From positions 124,001 to 188,000 of the forward strand of contig NZ_QMKH01000003.1 in NCBI RefSeq assembly GCF_003290125.1: DNA of 64,000 nucleotides, in the 5' to 3' direction. Below the pieces are notes generated by a model, which saw nothing but the letters and a program-made list of their open reading frames with translations, did not search any database and was not told the DNA's origin. This DNA comes from Microvirga flavescens. GTDB taxonomy: Bacteria > Pseudomonadota > Alphaproteobacteria > Rhizobiales > Beijerinckiaceae. The position numbers and the translations under genes were made by a program. Shown here one piece after another: positions 51,605 through 59,255 of this stretch (within the stretch, counting starts at the first letter, position 1; each line of letters starts with the position of its first letter).

Positions 51605-52378
51605 ATGCGCGCTTCGCTGCTCATCAGCCTCGTCATTCTCGCTTTTGCATCCCCGGCGAAGGCTGTTCTCGGCGGCAAGACGGATCGCGATCCGGATGGC
51701 CTGCGCCAGTCCGTCGTCTGGATCGAGAATTCAGCCGGAGAACTTTGCTCGGGCGCTCTCTTGCGCGCCGATCTCGTTCTGACCGCAGCACATTGCATGA
51801 TGGATGAAGCAAAATATCGGGTCGTCGGCGTTGACCGCACTTTTAGGCCCCAAAACATCCGTGTGACTGCGGCCGCCATTCATCCGAGTTTCGAACCCGG
51901 CACGACGCCACGCAAGCAGCCTGGCATCGACCTTGCGGTGCTGAAACTCGCCCGCCCTCTCGGCAAGCAGTTCAAGCCTTTCGACCTGCGTACGATTCCG
52001 CAGATCGAGACCGGCGAAATGGTGACACTGGCGGGCTTCGGCGTTCTCGATGAGAACAGGAAACACACCGCGCGCCTTTTGCGCCAGACCAGCCTCGTGT
52101 CTCTTGGCCAGGCAAACTCCTCGAACAAAGTGCTGATCGTCACGGATAGCGACAAGCTCGCGCAGACGACCGGCCTCGGCGCGTGCCGCGGCGATTCCGG
52201 TGGGCCGATCCTTGCCGCCACACAGCAGGGTTACCGGCTGCTCGGCATCGTGAGCTGGTCGAGCGGCGCCTTGCGCGGCCCGCCTTCCGCATCCTGCGGC
52301 GGCCTCACCGCTGTCACGCCGCTGGCCGAGAACGTGCCCTGGATCGAAAAGAGCATCGAAGTGCTCGACGATCTTTGA
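51605..52378 (+). CDS. Secreted S1-family serine protease (second of tandem pair)
   Basis: 257 aa, a diverged paralogue of the preceding protease, 75 bp downstream in the same direction. Signal peptide ends AKA and mature protein begins VLGGKT, again without a propeptide. Triad: His63 (LTAAHC), Asp109 (GIDLAV), Ser198 (CRGDSGGP). The primary-specificity position is also Gly. It ends 36 bp before the convergent g5 capsid gene. An upstream in-frame ATG at 51548 gives a poor N-terminus and is rejected. Confidence 0.9.
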   Translation: MRASLLISLVILAFASPAKAVLGGKTDRDPDGLRQSVVWIENSAGELCSGALLRADLVLTAAHCMMDEAKYRVVGVDRTFRPQNIRVTAAAIHPSFEPGTTPRKQPGIDLAVLKLARPLGKQFKPFDLRTIPQIETGEMVTLAGFGVLDENRKHTARLLRQTSLVSLGQANSSNKVLIVTDSDKLAQTTGLGACRGDSGGPILAATQQGYRLLGIVSWSSGALRGPPSASCGGLTAVTPLAENVPWIEKSIEVLDDL

Positions 52379-52414
52379 GAAGCGGAGGAGGCTCACGCCT
52401 CCCCCGCCCATCAA

Positions 52415-53662
52415 TTACGCGGCGAACTTCAGGAGCTTGATCGCAGCATAGTCCTGTACACCGCCGCCGACGCGCTTCGTGGTGTAGAAGAGCGCGTAGG
52501 GCTTGGCGGAATAGGGATCGCGCAGCACGCGGATGCCAGCGCGATCCACGATCAGATAGCCACGCTTGAAATCGCCGAAGGCGACGGCGCAGGCATTGGC
52601 CGCGATGTCCGGCATGTCCTCGGCCTCGACGACGGGGAAGCCCATCAGGGTCGCGGACTGACCAAGGCTCGTCGGTGGTGCCCAGAGATACTGGCCGTTA
52701 TCGTCCTTGAACTTGCGGATCGCGCTTTGCGTCTTGCGGTTCATGACGAAGGACGCGTTCTGGCGATAGCCCGCCTTCAGTGCGTAGACCAGCTCGAGAA
52801 GCGTGTCGGACGGGTTTCTGGCCGGGAAGCTCGCGCCGCCGGCGGCGACGTAACCCAGGCGGCCCCACTCCCAATCCTCGTCGGCGACAGTGCTCGAGGC
52901 GAGAAAGCCCTTCGGCTTATTGACGCCATCGCCGTTGATGAAGGCGGCACCCTCCTGCTCCGCGAAGGCGGTTTCCACTTCTTCGGCGATCCACTGGTCG
53001 AGATCGACCACCGCATCGTCGAGAAGCGTCTGCGTCGCCGCCGGCATGGCATAGAGCTCCATCGTCGGGAAACTCATTTCAGCAAGCGCAGGAGCGGTCG
53101 TTTGCGGACGGGCCGCGGTTTCCCCGACCCAGCCGGTCGCCGGTCCGGAGACCGAGAAGGCGCGCTTGTAGTTGCCGCCGGAAATCACGCGAACGGACGA
53201 GATCGCGCGGATCGGCGACACACCAGAGAGACGACGCAGCACCTCGCGTTCCACATTGTCCGGAACGAGATAGCCGCCATCCGGCCCCGAGCCGGCGGAC
53301 AGCGCCTTCTCCTCAAGCCGCTTCAGGCCGCCGGCCTCGCCGGTCCGCACATAGGTGTGAAAGGCGCTCTTGTGTTCGGCCTGCGCCGGATCGGACGCGC
53401 CAGCGGCCACGCTACCGAGCGGCGGGCGCGAGCGATCGAGAGTGAGACGGTCGAGACGGCGCTTGGCGTCGTCGAGGGCCGTGTCGATGCGCGTGAGCTT
53501 CTCATCGGTCACGACATCGCTCGTGAGCCGCGTTTCAATCTCGCCGAGCCGCGTATCGTTGGCGTCCTTGAACGCCTCGAAGGCTCTGGCGAAATCCTCG
53601 AAGGCAGAGGCGACATCGTCAGAAATCGATTTGGTTTGAACAACAGGGATCATGTCAATCAT
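52415..53662 (-). CDS. GTA g5, major capsid protein (HK97 fold)
   Basis: 415 aa. The N-terminal coiled coil (residues about 10-75, ASAFEDFARAFEAFKDANDT, DDAKRRLDRLTLDRSRPPLG) is the delta domain removed by the g4 protease, and the HK97 capsid domain follows (GGYLVPDNVEREVLRRLSGV, INGDGVNKPKGFLASSTVAD, FGDFKRGYLIVDR). It forms the small head. The gene is preceded by a terminator and a lipoprotein gene, so its transcription may be separately controlled. Confidence 0.95.
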   Translation of the reverse strand: MIDMIPVVQTKSISDDVASAFEDFARAFEAFKDANDTRLGEIETRLTSDVVTDEKLTRIDTALDDAKRRLDRLTLDRSRPPLGSVAAGASDPAQAEHKSAFHTYVRTGEAGGLKRLEEKALSAGSGPDGGYLVPDNVEREVLRRLSGVSPIRAISSVRVISGGNYKRAFSVSGPATGWVGETAARPQTTAPALAEMSFPTMELYAMPAATQTLLDDAVVDLDQWIAEEVETAFAEQEGAAFINGDGVNKPKGFLASSTVADEDWEWGRLGYVAAGGASFPARNPSDTLLELVYALKAGYRQNASFVMNRKTQSAIRKFKDDNGQYLWAPPTSLGQSATLMGFPVVEAEDMPDIAANACAVAFGDFKRGYLIVDRAGIRVLRDPYSAKPYALFYTTKRVGGGVQDYAAIKLLKFAA

Positions 53663-53680
53663 GTGTTTGGGTGGAACAAT

Positions 53681-53702
53681 GAAAAGCCCGCCACGCGGCG
53701 GG
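53681..53702 (-). terminator. Intrinsic terminator between the glycine-zipper lipoprotein and g5
   Basis: On the minus strand GCCCGCC-GCGT-GGCGGGC is followed by TTTT. It lies only about 20 bp upstream of the capsid start. Confidence 0.88.
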
Positions 53703-53727
53703 CTCTGATTTTCTCTTTCGAGAAAAG

Positions 53728-53925
53728 TTATCGGGTCGCGCGGCGCACGGCCCTGGTGACGCTCGGTCCCGTGGCTGCGCCGACAGCGCCGCCCGCGACG
53801 GCACCAACCGGGCCGGCAATTGCGCCGACGCCCGCTCCGACAGCTGCACCGCCAACCCGCTGCTGCGTCGTCGTACAGGCGACGACAGCAAGTGCCAGGA
53901 ATGTTCCGATGACGATCTTGAGCAT
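53728..53925 (-). CDS. Glycine-zipper lipoprotein inserted between g4 and g5
   Basis: 65 aa: MLKIVIGTFLALAVVACTTT has a lipobox at VVAC and the mature peptide is a run of Gly/Ala repeats (GGAAVGAGVGAIAGPVGAVA). AGGAG six bases before the ATG supports expression. It resembles the small outer-membrane glycine-zipper lipoproteins of alphaproteobacteria, not any GTA protein. An intrinsic terminator follows it. Confidence 0.82.
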   Translation of the reverse strand: MLKIVIGTFLALAVVACTTTQQRVGGAAVGAGVGAIAGPVGAVAGGAVGAATGPSVTRAVRRATR

Positions 53926-53961
53926 CAGGTCTCCTGCCGAGCGGTGACGTGGACCGAAGAC

Positions 53962-54528
53962 TTAACGCGCGGGGCGCAAGGCTGGTTCAGCCGGAAAGAG
54001 ACGGCCCGCTGCAGCGCGTATCCGCTCAACGAGACGAGAGTCGGCTCGCTTCACGGTTTCAACTCTTGCCGCGGGGAGCATGGGAAACGTCACGATGGAA
54101 ATCTCCCACAGGTCGAGCTTTTCGAGGCGGCGAAGGCCGGTCGGTCTCTCCGCACGCGCACGATCGACCCGAAAGCCGATGGACAGGCCATCGACCGCGC
54201 CTTCACGCATGAGAGCGTGAACGTCGCGCGCCTTCGCGACCGCAAGATTGAGCTTGCCGCGCACGCGCAGACCACGACGATCCTCCGTGATAGAAAGCCA
54301 ACGGCCAATAGGCTCGGAAGGATCGTGCTGCCACAAAAGCCGCACCGCAGCCGCGCTGCGTTTCTTGAGGCTGTCGGAAAAAGCGCCGGGCATCACGACA
54401 TCCTTGCCGAGATCGGCAAGGCCGAAGAGGCTGGCATATCCCTCGAACACGCCATCACTGTCGACGCCCTGCACAGGTTGCGCCAGAAGTTTCACCTCCC
54501 GTGAGAAGGTTTCGGCATGGTGCATCAT
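53962..54528 (-). CDS. GTA g4, prohead protease (S78 family)
   Basis: 188 aa from the ATG at 54528, supported by GGAGG six bases upstream. Core: VFEGYASLFGLADLGKDVVM, LLWQHDPSEPIGRWLSI with His68, AVDGLSIGFR with Ser116. It cleaves the capsid delta domain. The start codon overlaps the stop of the 49-codon ORF. Confidence 0.92.
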   Translation of the reverse strand: MMHHAETFSREVKLLAQPVQGVDSDGVFEGYASLFGLADLGKDVVMPGAFSDSLKKRSAAAVRLLWQHDPSEPIGRWLSITEDRRGLRVRGKLNLAVAKARDVHALMREGAVDGLSIGFRVDRARAERPTGLRRLEKLDLWEISIVTFPMLPAARVETVKRADSRLVERIRAAAGRLFPAEPALRPAR

Positions 54529-54674
54529 TGTGTACCTCCGCGTGTCTGTTTTGCAGGACGCTCCCCGAGCTTTTCGAGCTGGCGCACGAAATCGCGGAAG
54601 ACGAGCGTGGCGCGGTTCTGCGTCTCCCGCGCGGCCTTCGGCTTTCGCGTGGAGCGGGACGATGTGCGGGTCAT
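54525..54674 (-). CDS. 49-aa basic peptide between g3.5 and g4
   Basis: A 49-codon ORF: MTRTSSRSTRKPKAARETQN, then RATLVFRDFVRQLEKLGERP. Its ATG overlaps the g3.5 stop (ATGA) and its TGA stop overlaps the g4 start (ATGATG), so it is likely translated by coupling. The N-terminal half is strongly basic and the rest can form a helix. No family recognised; possibly a conserved short GTA component. Confidence 0.72.
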   Translation of the reverse strand: MTRTSSRSTRKPKAARETQNRATLVFRDFVRQLEKLGERPAKQTRGGTQ

Positions 54675-54871
54675 GACGGGTCTCCCGAATGGCGATGGTT
54701 GAAGAGTGCAAGCTCGCGCACGAAATCGTCGAAGCGCCTGTTCGATGCGAACAGGTCACGCAATGACATGGCGAGCAGCGTCGATGCTCCACTCGCCCAG
54801 ACGAACAGAGCGAGATGAGCGAGATCGCCGCGGCTGATGACAGCCTCGGTGATCCTGTCGATTACGTTCAT
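54671..54871 (-). CDS. GTA g3.5-like small membrane protein
   Basis: 66 aa with one hydrophobic segment (LAHLALFVWASGASTLLAMS) and a polar tail. It occupies the g3.5 position between portal and protease in GTA clusters. Its stop overlaps the 49-codon ORF start by 4 bp. Confidence 0.72.
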   Translation of the reverse strand: MNVIDRITEAVISRGDLAHLALFVWASGASTLLAMSLRDLFASNRRFDDFVRELALFNHRHSGDPS

Positions 54872-54960
54872 GAAATGTTCTCAAATAGATGATCTCCGCG
54901 CTCGTTTCGGCGGTAGAAAGAGATCGTTCAAAAGCCGTTATGCATGAAGGTTGGGCCGCC

Positions 54961-56124
54961 TCACCGCGAAGCCGACGGCAATGCGCCGTAGCCGATGGCT
55001 TCGCGCTTCTCCGCATCGGTCAGGAACGGCGCGGCCGAGACGCGACGCCAAAGGCTCTCGCGCTCACTGGCCAGCGCCTCGATGGCGTCGAGATCGGGCT
55101 CCAGGCGCAGATCTTCACCGAACACCGGTGAGAGCCAATGCACTAAGGCCTCTGCTGTGCGTTTCACGAGCGGGATCACCGTCTGGCGATAGAACGCGCG
55201 GTTGGCCTCGGCATAATTGGCATGCGTGTTGTCGCCCGGAAGACCGAGCAGCAGCGGCGGCACGCCGAAGGCCAGCGAGATTTCGCGGGCGGCTCCCGCT
55301 TTTGCTTCGACGAAATCCATGTCCTTCGGCGAGAGCGAAAGAGGCTTCCAGTCGAGCCCGCCTTCCAGAAGCAGCGGACGGCCCGCATTGCCGGCGCCCT
55401 GGTAATTCGCTTCGAGTTCGTTCTTGAGCCTGTCGAACTGTGCATCGCTCAAGGATGCCTGACCGACGACGAGCGCGCCGGACGGGCGCGCGGCATTGTC
55501 GAGCAGGGCCTTGTTCCAAGCCCCCGCTGCATTGTGAATGTCGAGAGCCGTTGCCGCTGCCTCCATCGGCGCGAGGCCGTAATGGTCGTCGGTCGGATGA
55601 AACTGGGTGAGATGCAAAATCGGCGCAATCTCACCTTCCCGCTGAGCAAAGCGGATAGTCTGCGTGCCCACGGTGTAATCGTAAGCTGTTGGCCAACCGT
55701 CAGCGCCGGGCACCACGCGCATTCTGTCGGGTCGGAGCGCATGCAACTCGCGCGGCGTGCCATCGACGTTTACGGCCTCGACATAAGCGTTTCCGGAAAC
55801 AAGCAGATGGCCATAGACGCTCTCGAGAAAACGCTGGCACCCCTCCCGCGCATTGGGGCGTGTAAGAAGAGACAGAAGCGGATGTTCATCGAGCACACGA
55901 CCCTTCTCCAGAAGCGTCAGGGGCAGCGCCGCAGCGGCTTCGGCCAAAAGGCGAACGGCGCGGTGAACGATGGCATTTTTCTGAAAGCCCTCGCGCGCCA
56001 GGGCCGCGTAGTCACGCGGCGTCCACAGGGCGCGCCCGGCGACATAAACCGCGACCGCGCCCTCGGCGCGCGAAGCCTTGGCTTCAGGTGGCCCCTGAAA
56101 CAAGCGTGTCAGCATATTCAACAT
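54961..56124 (-). CDS. GTA g3, portal protein (HK97 family)
   Basis: 387 aa from ATG at 56124, with GGAG six bases upstream. Conserved portal segments: LVSGNAYVEAVNVDGTPREL, LTQFHPTDDHYGLAPMEAAA and EISLAFGVPPLLLGLPGDNT. Forms the dodecameric DNA channel. The DoxX gene lies between it and g2. Confidence 0.93.
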   Translation of the reverse strand: MLNMLTRLFQGPPEAKASRAEGAVAVYVAGRALWTPRDYAALAREGFQKNAIVHRAVRLLAEAAAALPLTLLEKGRVLDEHPLLSLLTRPNAREGCQRFLESVYGHLLVSGNAYVEAVNVDGTPRELHALRPDRMRVVPGADGWPTAYDYTVGTQTIRFAQREGEIAPILHLTQFHPTDDHYGLAPMEAAATALDIHNAAGAWNKALLDNAARPSGALVVGQASLSDAQFDRLKNELEANYQGAGNAGRPLLLEGGLDWKPLSLSPKDMDFVEAKAGAAREISLAFGVPPLLLGLPGDNTHANYAEANRAFYRQTVIPLVKRTAEALVHWLSPVFGEDLRLEPDLDAIEALASERESLWRRVSAAPFLTDAEKREAIGYGALPSASR

Positions 56125-56262
56125 GAAGAGCTCCGGCCCGTTGGCACGGGCAAAGAATAATTTCGCAAAGAATAATTTCACCGCCCCAATTGACGACGCG
56201 GCTCTCGGTCCTACGACCTAGGGAAGACCTCGTTGCAACAGGGTAGGGAAAGGACCTTCCCC

Positions 56263-56658
56263 ATGCGTGATATTCTCCTTCTCGTCGGTCGCATTCTTCT
56301 CGTACTCGCCTTCATCAGCACGGGCTTTAGCAAGTTCATGAATCTTGGCGGTACAGCGAACTACATCGCCTCATCTGGGCTGCCCGCCCCCTTCGTTCTT
56401 GCCGTTCTGTCGGGCCTCGTTGAACTGGGTTGCGGCCTCGCGATCCTCGTCGGCTACCAGACGCGGCTTGCCGCGCTCGGTCTCGCGCTCTTCACGCTTG
56501 CCACGATTCCATTCTTCCACCATTTCTGGAACATGACGGATCAGGCGCGCATGGCGAATGAGATCCAGGCGTGGAAGAACCTCTCCCTCGTCGGCGCGTT
56601 TTTGATGCTGGCCGGTGTCGGCGCGGGGCGGCTCTCAATCGACCGCTCATCGGAATGA
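56263..56658 (+). CDS. DoxX family membrane protein inserted between g2 and g3 (antisense)
   Basis: 131 aa with four hydrophobic helices (ILLLVGRILLVLAFISTGFS, LAVLSGLVELGCGLAILVGY, ALGLALFTLATIPFFHHFW and a last one). FISTGFSKFMNLGG and the second-helix glutamate are DoxX/YphA hallmarks. DoxX proteins are membrane redox or respiratory-stress partners, not phage proteins. ATG at 56263 has AGGA upstream. It runs against the GTA operon. Confidence 0.9.
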   Translation: MRDILLLVGRILLVLAFISTGFSKFMNLGGTANYIASSGLPAPFVLAVLSGLVELGCGLAILVGYQTRLAALGLALFTLATIPFFHHFWNMTDQARMANEIQAWKNLSLVGAFLMLAGVGAGRLSIDRSSE

Positions 56659-56668
56659 GAGCGCTTCA

Positions 56669-58015
56669 TTAAAGCGCTCTCACACGCGGCTCGGATGGAG
56701 TGCCCAGCATCAACTCCGTGAGCCCCCAAACGAGCGCGTCCATCCGGTCGGGAGAACGGTTGGAGGTGAGGCCCGACGGACCGAAGTCGCACAGCTCGTC
56801 TTCGAGGTCCGGCATCGTGCCGACATGGTGGACGCGGCCCTGCGCATAAAGAACGGAAACAGGCTCGGCGCGTAGATACTTTCCGCGCGTCGCCCGAACG
56901 GCTTTGACGGGAACGCTCGCATCCACCTCACGGATAACGCTCGTTACCATCTCGCCGCCCTGGTTCGTTTCGACAACGAGGGCATCCGCCTGCAGGCGAT
57001 GATAGAGCGCCACGGCCTTGGCTGCCCATTCGGGCGGCTTCAAACGGCCTCCCGTCGCATCTGCCAGCACGTAGGCCATGCCGGAATGATCGATCCCCAC
57101 TGCGACGATGCCGCAGGCATCCGCCCGGCGGGATGACGTCGCGGGCGGATCGACGGCGATGACAATGCGCGCCAGAGGCGGCGCGAGCAACACGCGCGCC
57201 TGTTCGATCTGCTCCCTGTTCCACAGAGCATCCGGACGGTCCTCAATGATCTCGCCATCAAGCTCCTGCCGCCCGAGCCGCGTGCCACCATAGCGACCGA
57301 CAACGGTCTCGAGAAAAGCGGGCGCGAGGTTCGCCGCATTGTCCGCCGTTCTCGCACGGGTGACGGCGACGTAGGGATCAGCAAGAAACCGCTTGATGAG
57401 CGGGATCGGTCGCGGCGTCGTCGTCACCATTTGCCGGGGATGGGTCCCGAGCCGCAAGCCGAATTGCAGCATGTCCCATGTCTCTTCGACATAGCGCCAC
57501 TTGGCGAGCTCGTCCGCCCACGCAGCCTCAAATTGCGGGCCGCGCAGCGAGTCCGGGTCTTCGGCAGAGAACACATGCGCGACAGCCCCATTCGCCCATT
57601 CGAGCTTTCGCAAGGATGGTGACCACGCCGGTCTCTCGCGACGCGAATGAACGGCGAGAATGCCCGCCGGTCCTTCCACCATCACGTTGCGCGCATCGGC
57701 AAACGTCTCACCGATGAGCGCAATGCGGCCGAGCGCGGGCTCCGCGAAATCCGGTTCGCCGAGCGCGATGCCGCGCACCCACTCGGCTCCCGTGCGTGTC
57801 TTTCCCGCGCCACGTCCACCGAGCATGAGCCAGATATTCCAAGCGGCGCGCGGATCGATGAGCCCCGGCAGACGCTGCTCCTTTCGGCAATGGACAGGCC
57901 AATGGCGCAGGATCTTCCTGAGATCAGCCTTCGACCATGCCGCCGTCGCTTCGTGAAGCTTCTTGTTCCGCCACAAGCTGTTCAAGATGGCGACCAAGCT
58001 CGTCGCGGAGTTCAT
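56669..58015 (-). CDS. GTA g2, large terminase subunit
   Basis: About 448 aa. Walker A GGRGAGKTRTGAEW, Walker B WADELAKW, and C-terminal nuclease Asp in IAVDPPATSSRRADACGI. Powers DNA packaging. The N-terminus overlaps g1 and its start is uncertain (58015, 58033 or 58054), because the usual 30-40 residues before the HWPVHCRKEQ motif could begin at any of these. Confidence 0.9.
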   Translation of the reverse strand: MNSATSLVAILNSLWRNKKLHEATAAWSKADLRKILRHWPVHCRKEQRLPGLIDPRAAWNIWLMLGGRGAGKTRTGAEWVRGIALGEPDFAEPALGRIALIGETFADARNVMVEGPAGILAVHSRRERPAWSPSLRKLEWANGAVAHVFSAEDPDSLRGPQFEAAWADELAKWRYVEETWDMLQFGLRLGTHPRQMVTTTPRPIPLIKRFLADPYVAVTRARTADNAANLAPAFLETVVGRYGGTRLGRQELDGEIIEDRPDALWNREQIEQARVLLAPPLARIVIAVDPPATSSRRADACGIVAVGIDHSGMAYVLADATGGRLKPPEWAAKAVALYHRLQADALVVETNQGGEMVTSVIREVDASVPVKAVRATRGKYLRAEPVSVLYAQGRVHHVGTMPDLEDELCDFGPSGLTSNRSPDRMDALVWGLTELMLGTPSEPRVRAL

Positions 58016-58502
58016 GGATGCTGCGGCCGTCATCGTCATCGCACGCGACCTCATCGCGTTTCGTCGTTTCGTGTTTTAGCAAGGCCTGCGCGGTCGCCAG
58101 CGTCTTCGCGTAGTCGGTCAGCAACTTTGCGGCCTTGTCATCCTGCACTTGCCCCGCCGCGTGCCTGGCTGCGAGAGCATCGATCCGCGTTTGCGTGATC
58201 CGCACCAGCGACAAGGCTGCATCACGCAATTTCGGGCCTTCATCGCGCTGTGATGCCGCCAGTTCCTGTTTCACAGGCGAAGGATCGCAAACGTCCCGTG
58301 ATGCCGTCGCCTTTTCCCGGCGCGCCTGCGCCAACGCCTCGCGGCGTGGAGGCCATTTCCAATTTTCGCGATAACGACGAAAGGTTGCTTCCGTCATGCC
58401 AAGCAGCGCTGCGATGGCTGGCAGGGCGACTTCGGGATTATGAAAATAGAGTTGGTGAGCCCGCTTCTTGAGACCGGGCGGGATTTGAATTTTCCGGGTC
58501 AT
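57924..58502 (-). CDS. GTA g1, small terminase-like protein
   Basis: 192 aa with an N-terminal helix-turn-helix-like region (VALPAIAALLGMTEATFRRY) and coiled-coil/helical C-terminal part. It occupies the g1 position, for which RcGTA data show a small-terminase function. ATG at 58502 lacks a strong Shine-Dalgarno and follows directly an intrinsic terminator. The gene overlaps g2. Confidence 0.8.
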   Translation of the reverse strand: MTRKIQIPPGLKKRAHQLYFHNPEVALPAIAALLGMTEATFRRYRENWKWPPRREALAQARREKATASRDVCDPSPVKQELAASQRDEGPKLRDAALSLVRITQTRIDALAARHAAGQVQDDKAAKLLTDYAKTLATAQALLKHETTKRDEVACDDDDGRSIHELRDELGRHLEQLVAEQEASRSDGGMVEG

Positions 58503-58513
58503 GCAAAGCCAAT

Positions 58514-58547
58514 AAAAAAGCCGCCCGAGCCTCAAAGCCGGAGCGGC
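58514..58547 (-). terminator. Intrinsic terminator in the GTA leader (attenuator candidate)
   Basis: On the minus strand GCCGCTC (58547-58541) pairs with GGGCGGC (58526-58520, one G-U), followed by TTTTTT (58519-58514). No minus-strand gene lies upstream of it, and it ends about 11 bp before the g1 start codon. The upstream GCCGCCC at 58602-58596 can pair with the same 3' arm. Confidence 0.75.
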
Positions 58548-58632
58548 GCAATCAAGAATGAATCTTCGAGAGAGAGAACGACACCCTCGCTAAGCGGGCG
58601 GCTCGTCAGTCACAATTCGTCAGTGTTCTTGT

Positions 58633-58661
58633 TTTGTACTCCAACAGCGACGCGCTGTCAA
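58633..58661 (-). promoter_or_regulatory. Sigma-70-like promoter of the GTA cluster
   Basis: On the minus strand TTGACA (58661-58656) and TACAAA (58638-58633) with a 17-bp spacer. The predicted transcript starts near 58626 and has a leader of about 124 nt before g1. Confidence 0.7.
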
Positions 58662-59255
58662 GCATGGTTTTCCACCAGGCTCGCAACAATCCAGATCCTT
58701 GAGATCTAAACTTGGGAACCGGCGAAGGTGTCCGGCTCCATTAACGGGCTGAGAAACAAGACCTAATCCTCACGACGAGGCAAAGCGCAGTCCTCACCGC
58801 AACGCGATCCGGCAGTTGTCAGCCAGCGAGCCCATTCACTCTCAAAGGAGCAATCCTTTTGGATAGTATTGCAAAATCTAAAGGCCAAAGATCGAACAAA
58901 ACGACAATAAAACGGAAACAAAAACCTATCATGATACAGTAAAGCAGAAATTACTATACAGACATATTGCTACATAAACAAATAGTGTCAACTGAAATAA
59001 TATACTCCTGCATCTCCAGTTCTTCGGAAATCCCCGCGCTGGGAAAGCGCTGAAAGCCCCTGACGCGTTGTGATGCCAGGCCCTCCCGATCTCCAGATTT
59101 AAATTGCGCGGAATTGTTTTTTACGTAACGTCACCCTCTGCTACTCGACATCCTACTCCAACCTGTGAAGCACTCCCCGTTCCAAGCGAATGGTAGCGCG
59201 CTCTCCGGTGCACATGTCGCGTGGCATCGACACAGAATTGTTCGGGAGGAAGCCC
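58662..59255. other. Gene-free region with an AT-rich island
   Basis: I see no protein gene between the GTA promoter and the small membrane ORF at 59256. The stretch 58855-59010 is AT-rich; by hand count 58921-58980 has 17 G or C out of 60. It could hold regulator sites for the GTA cluster or an undetected RNA. No binding motif was recognised with confidence. Confidence 0.6.

Noticed and set aside
52727-53947. Plus-strand ORF of 406 aa
   Set aside because: Antisense to the capsid gene and the lipoprotein; a shadow.
38918-58502. Ordinary prophage
   Set aside because: No integrase, repressor, replication or attachment sites seen, and gene order matches RcGTA throughout.
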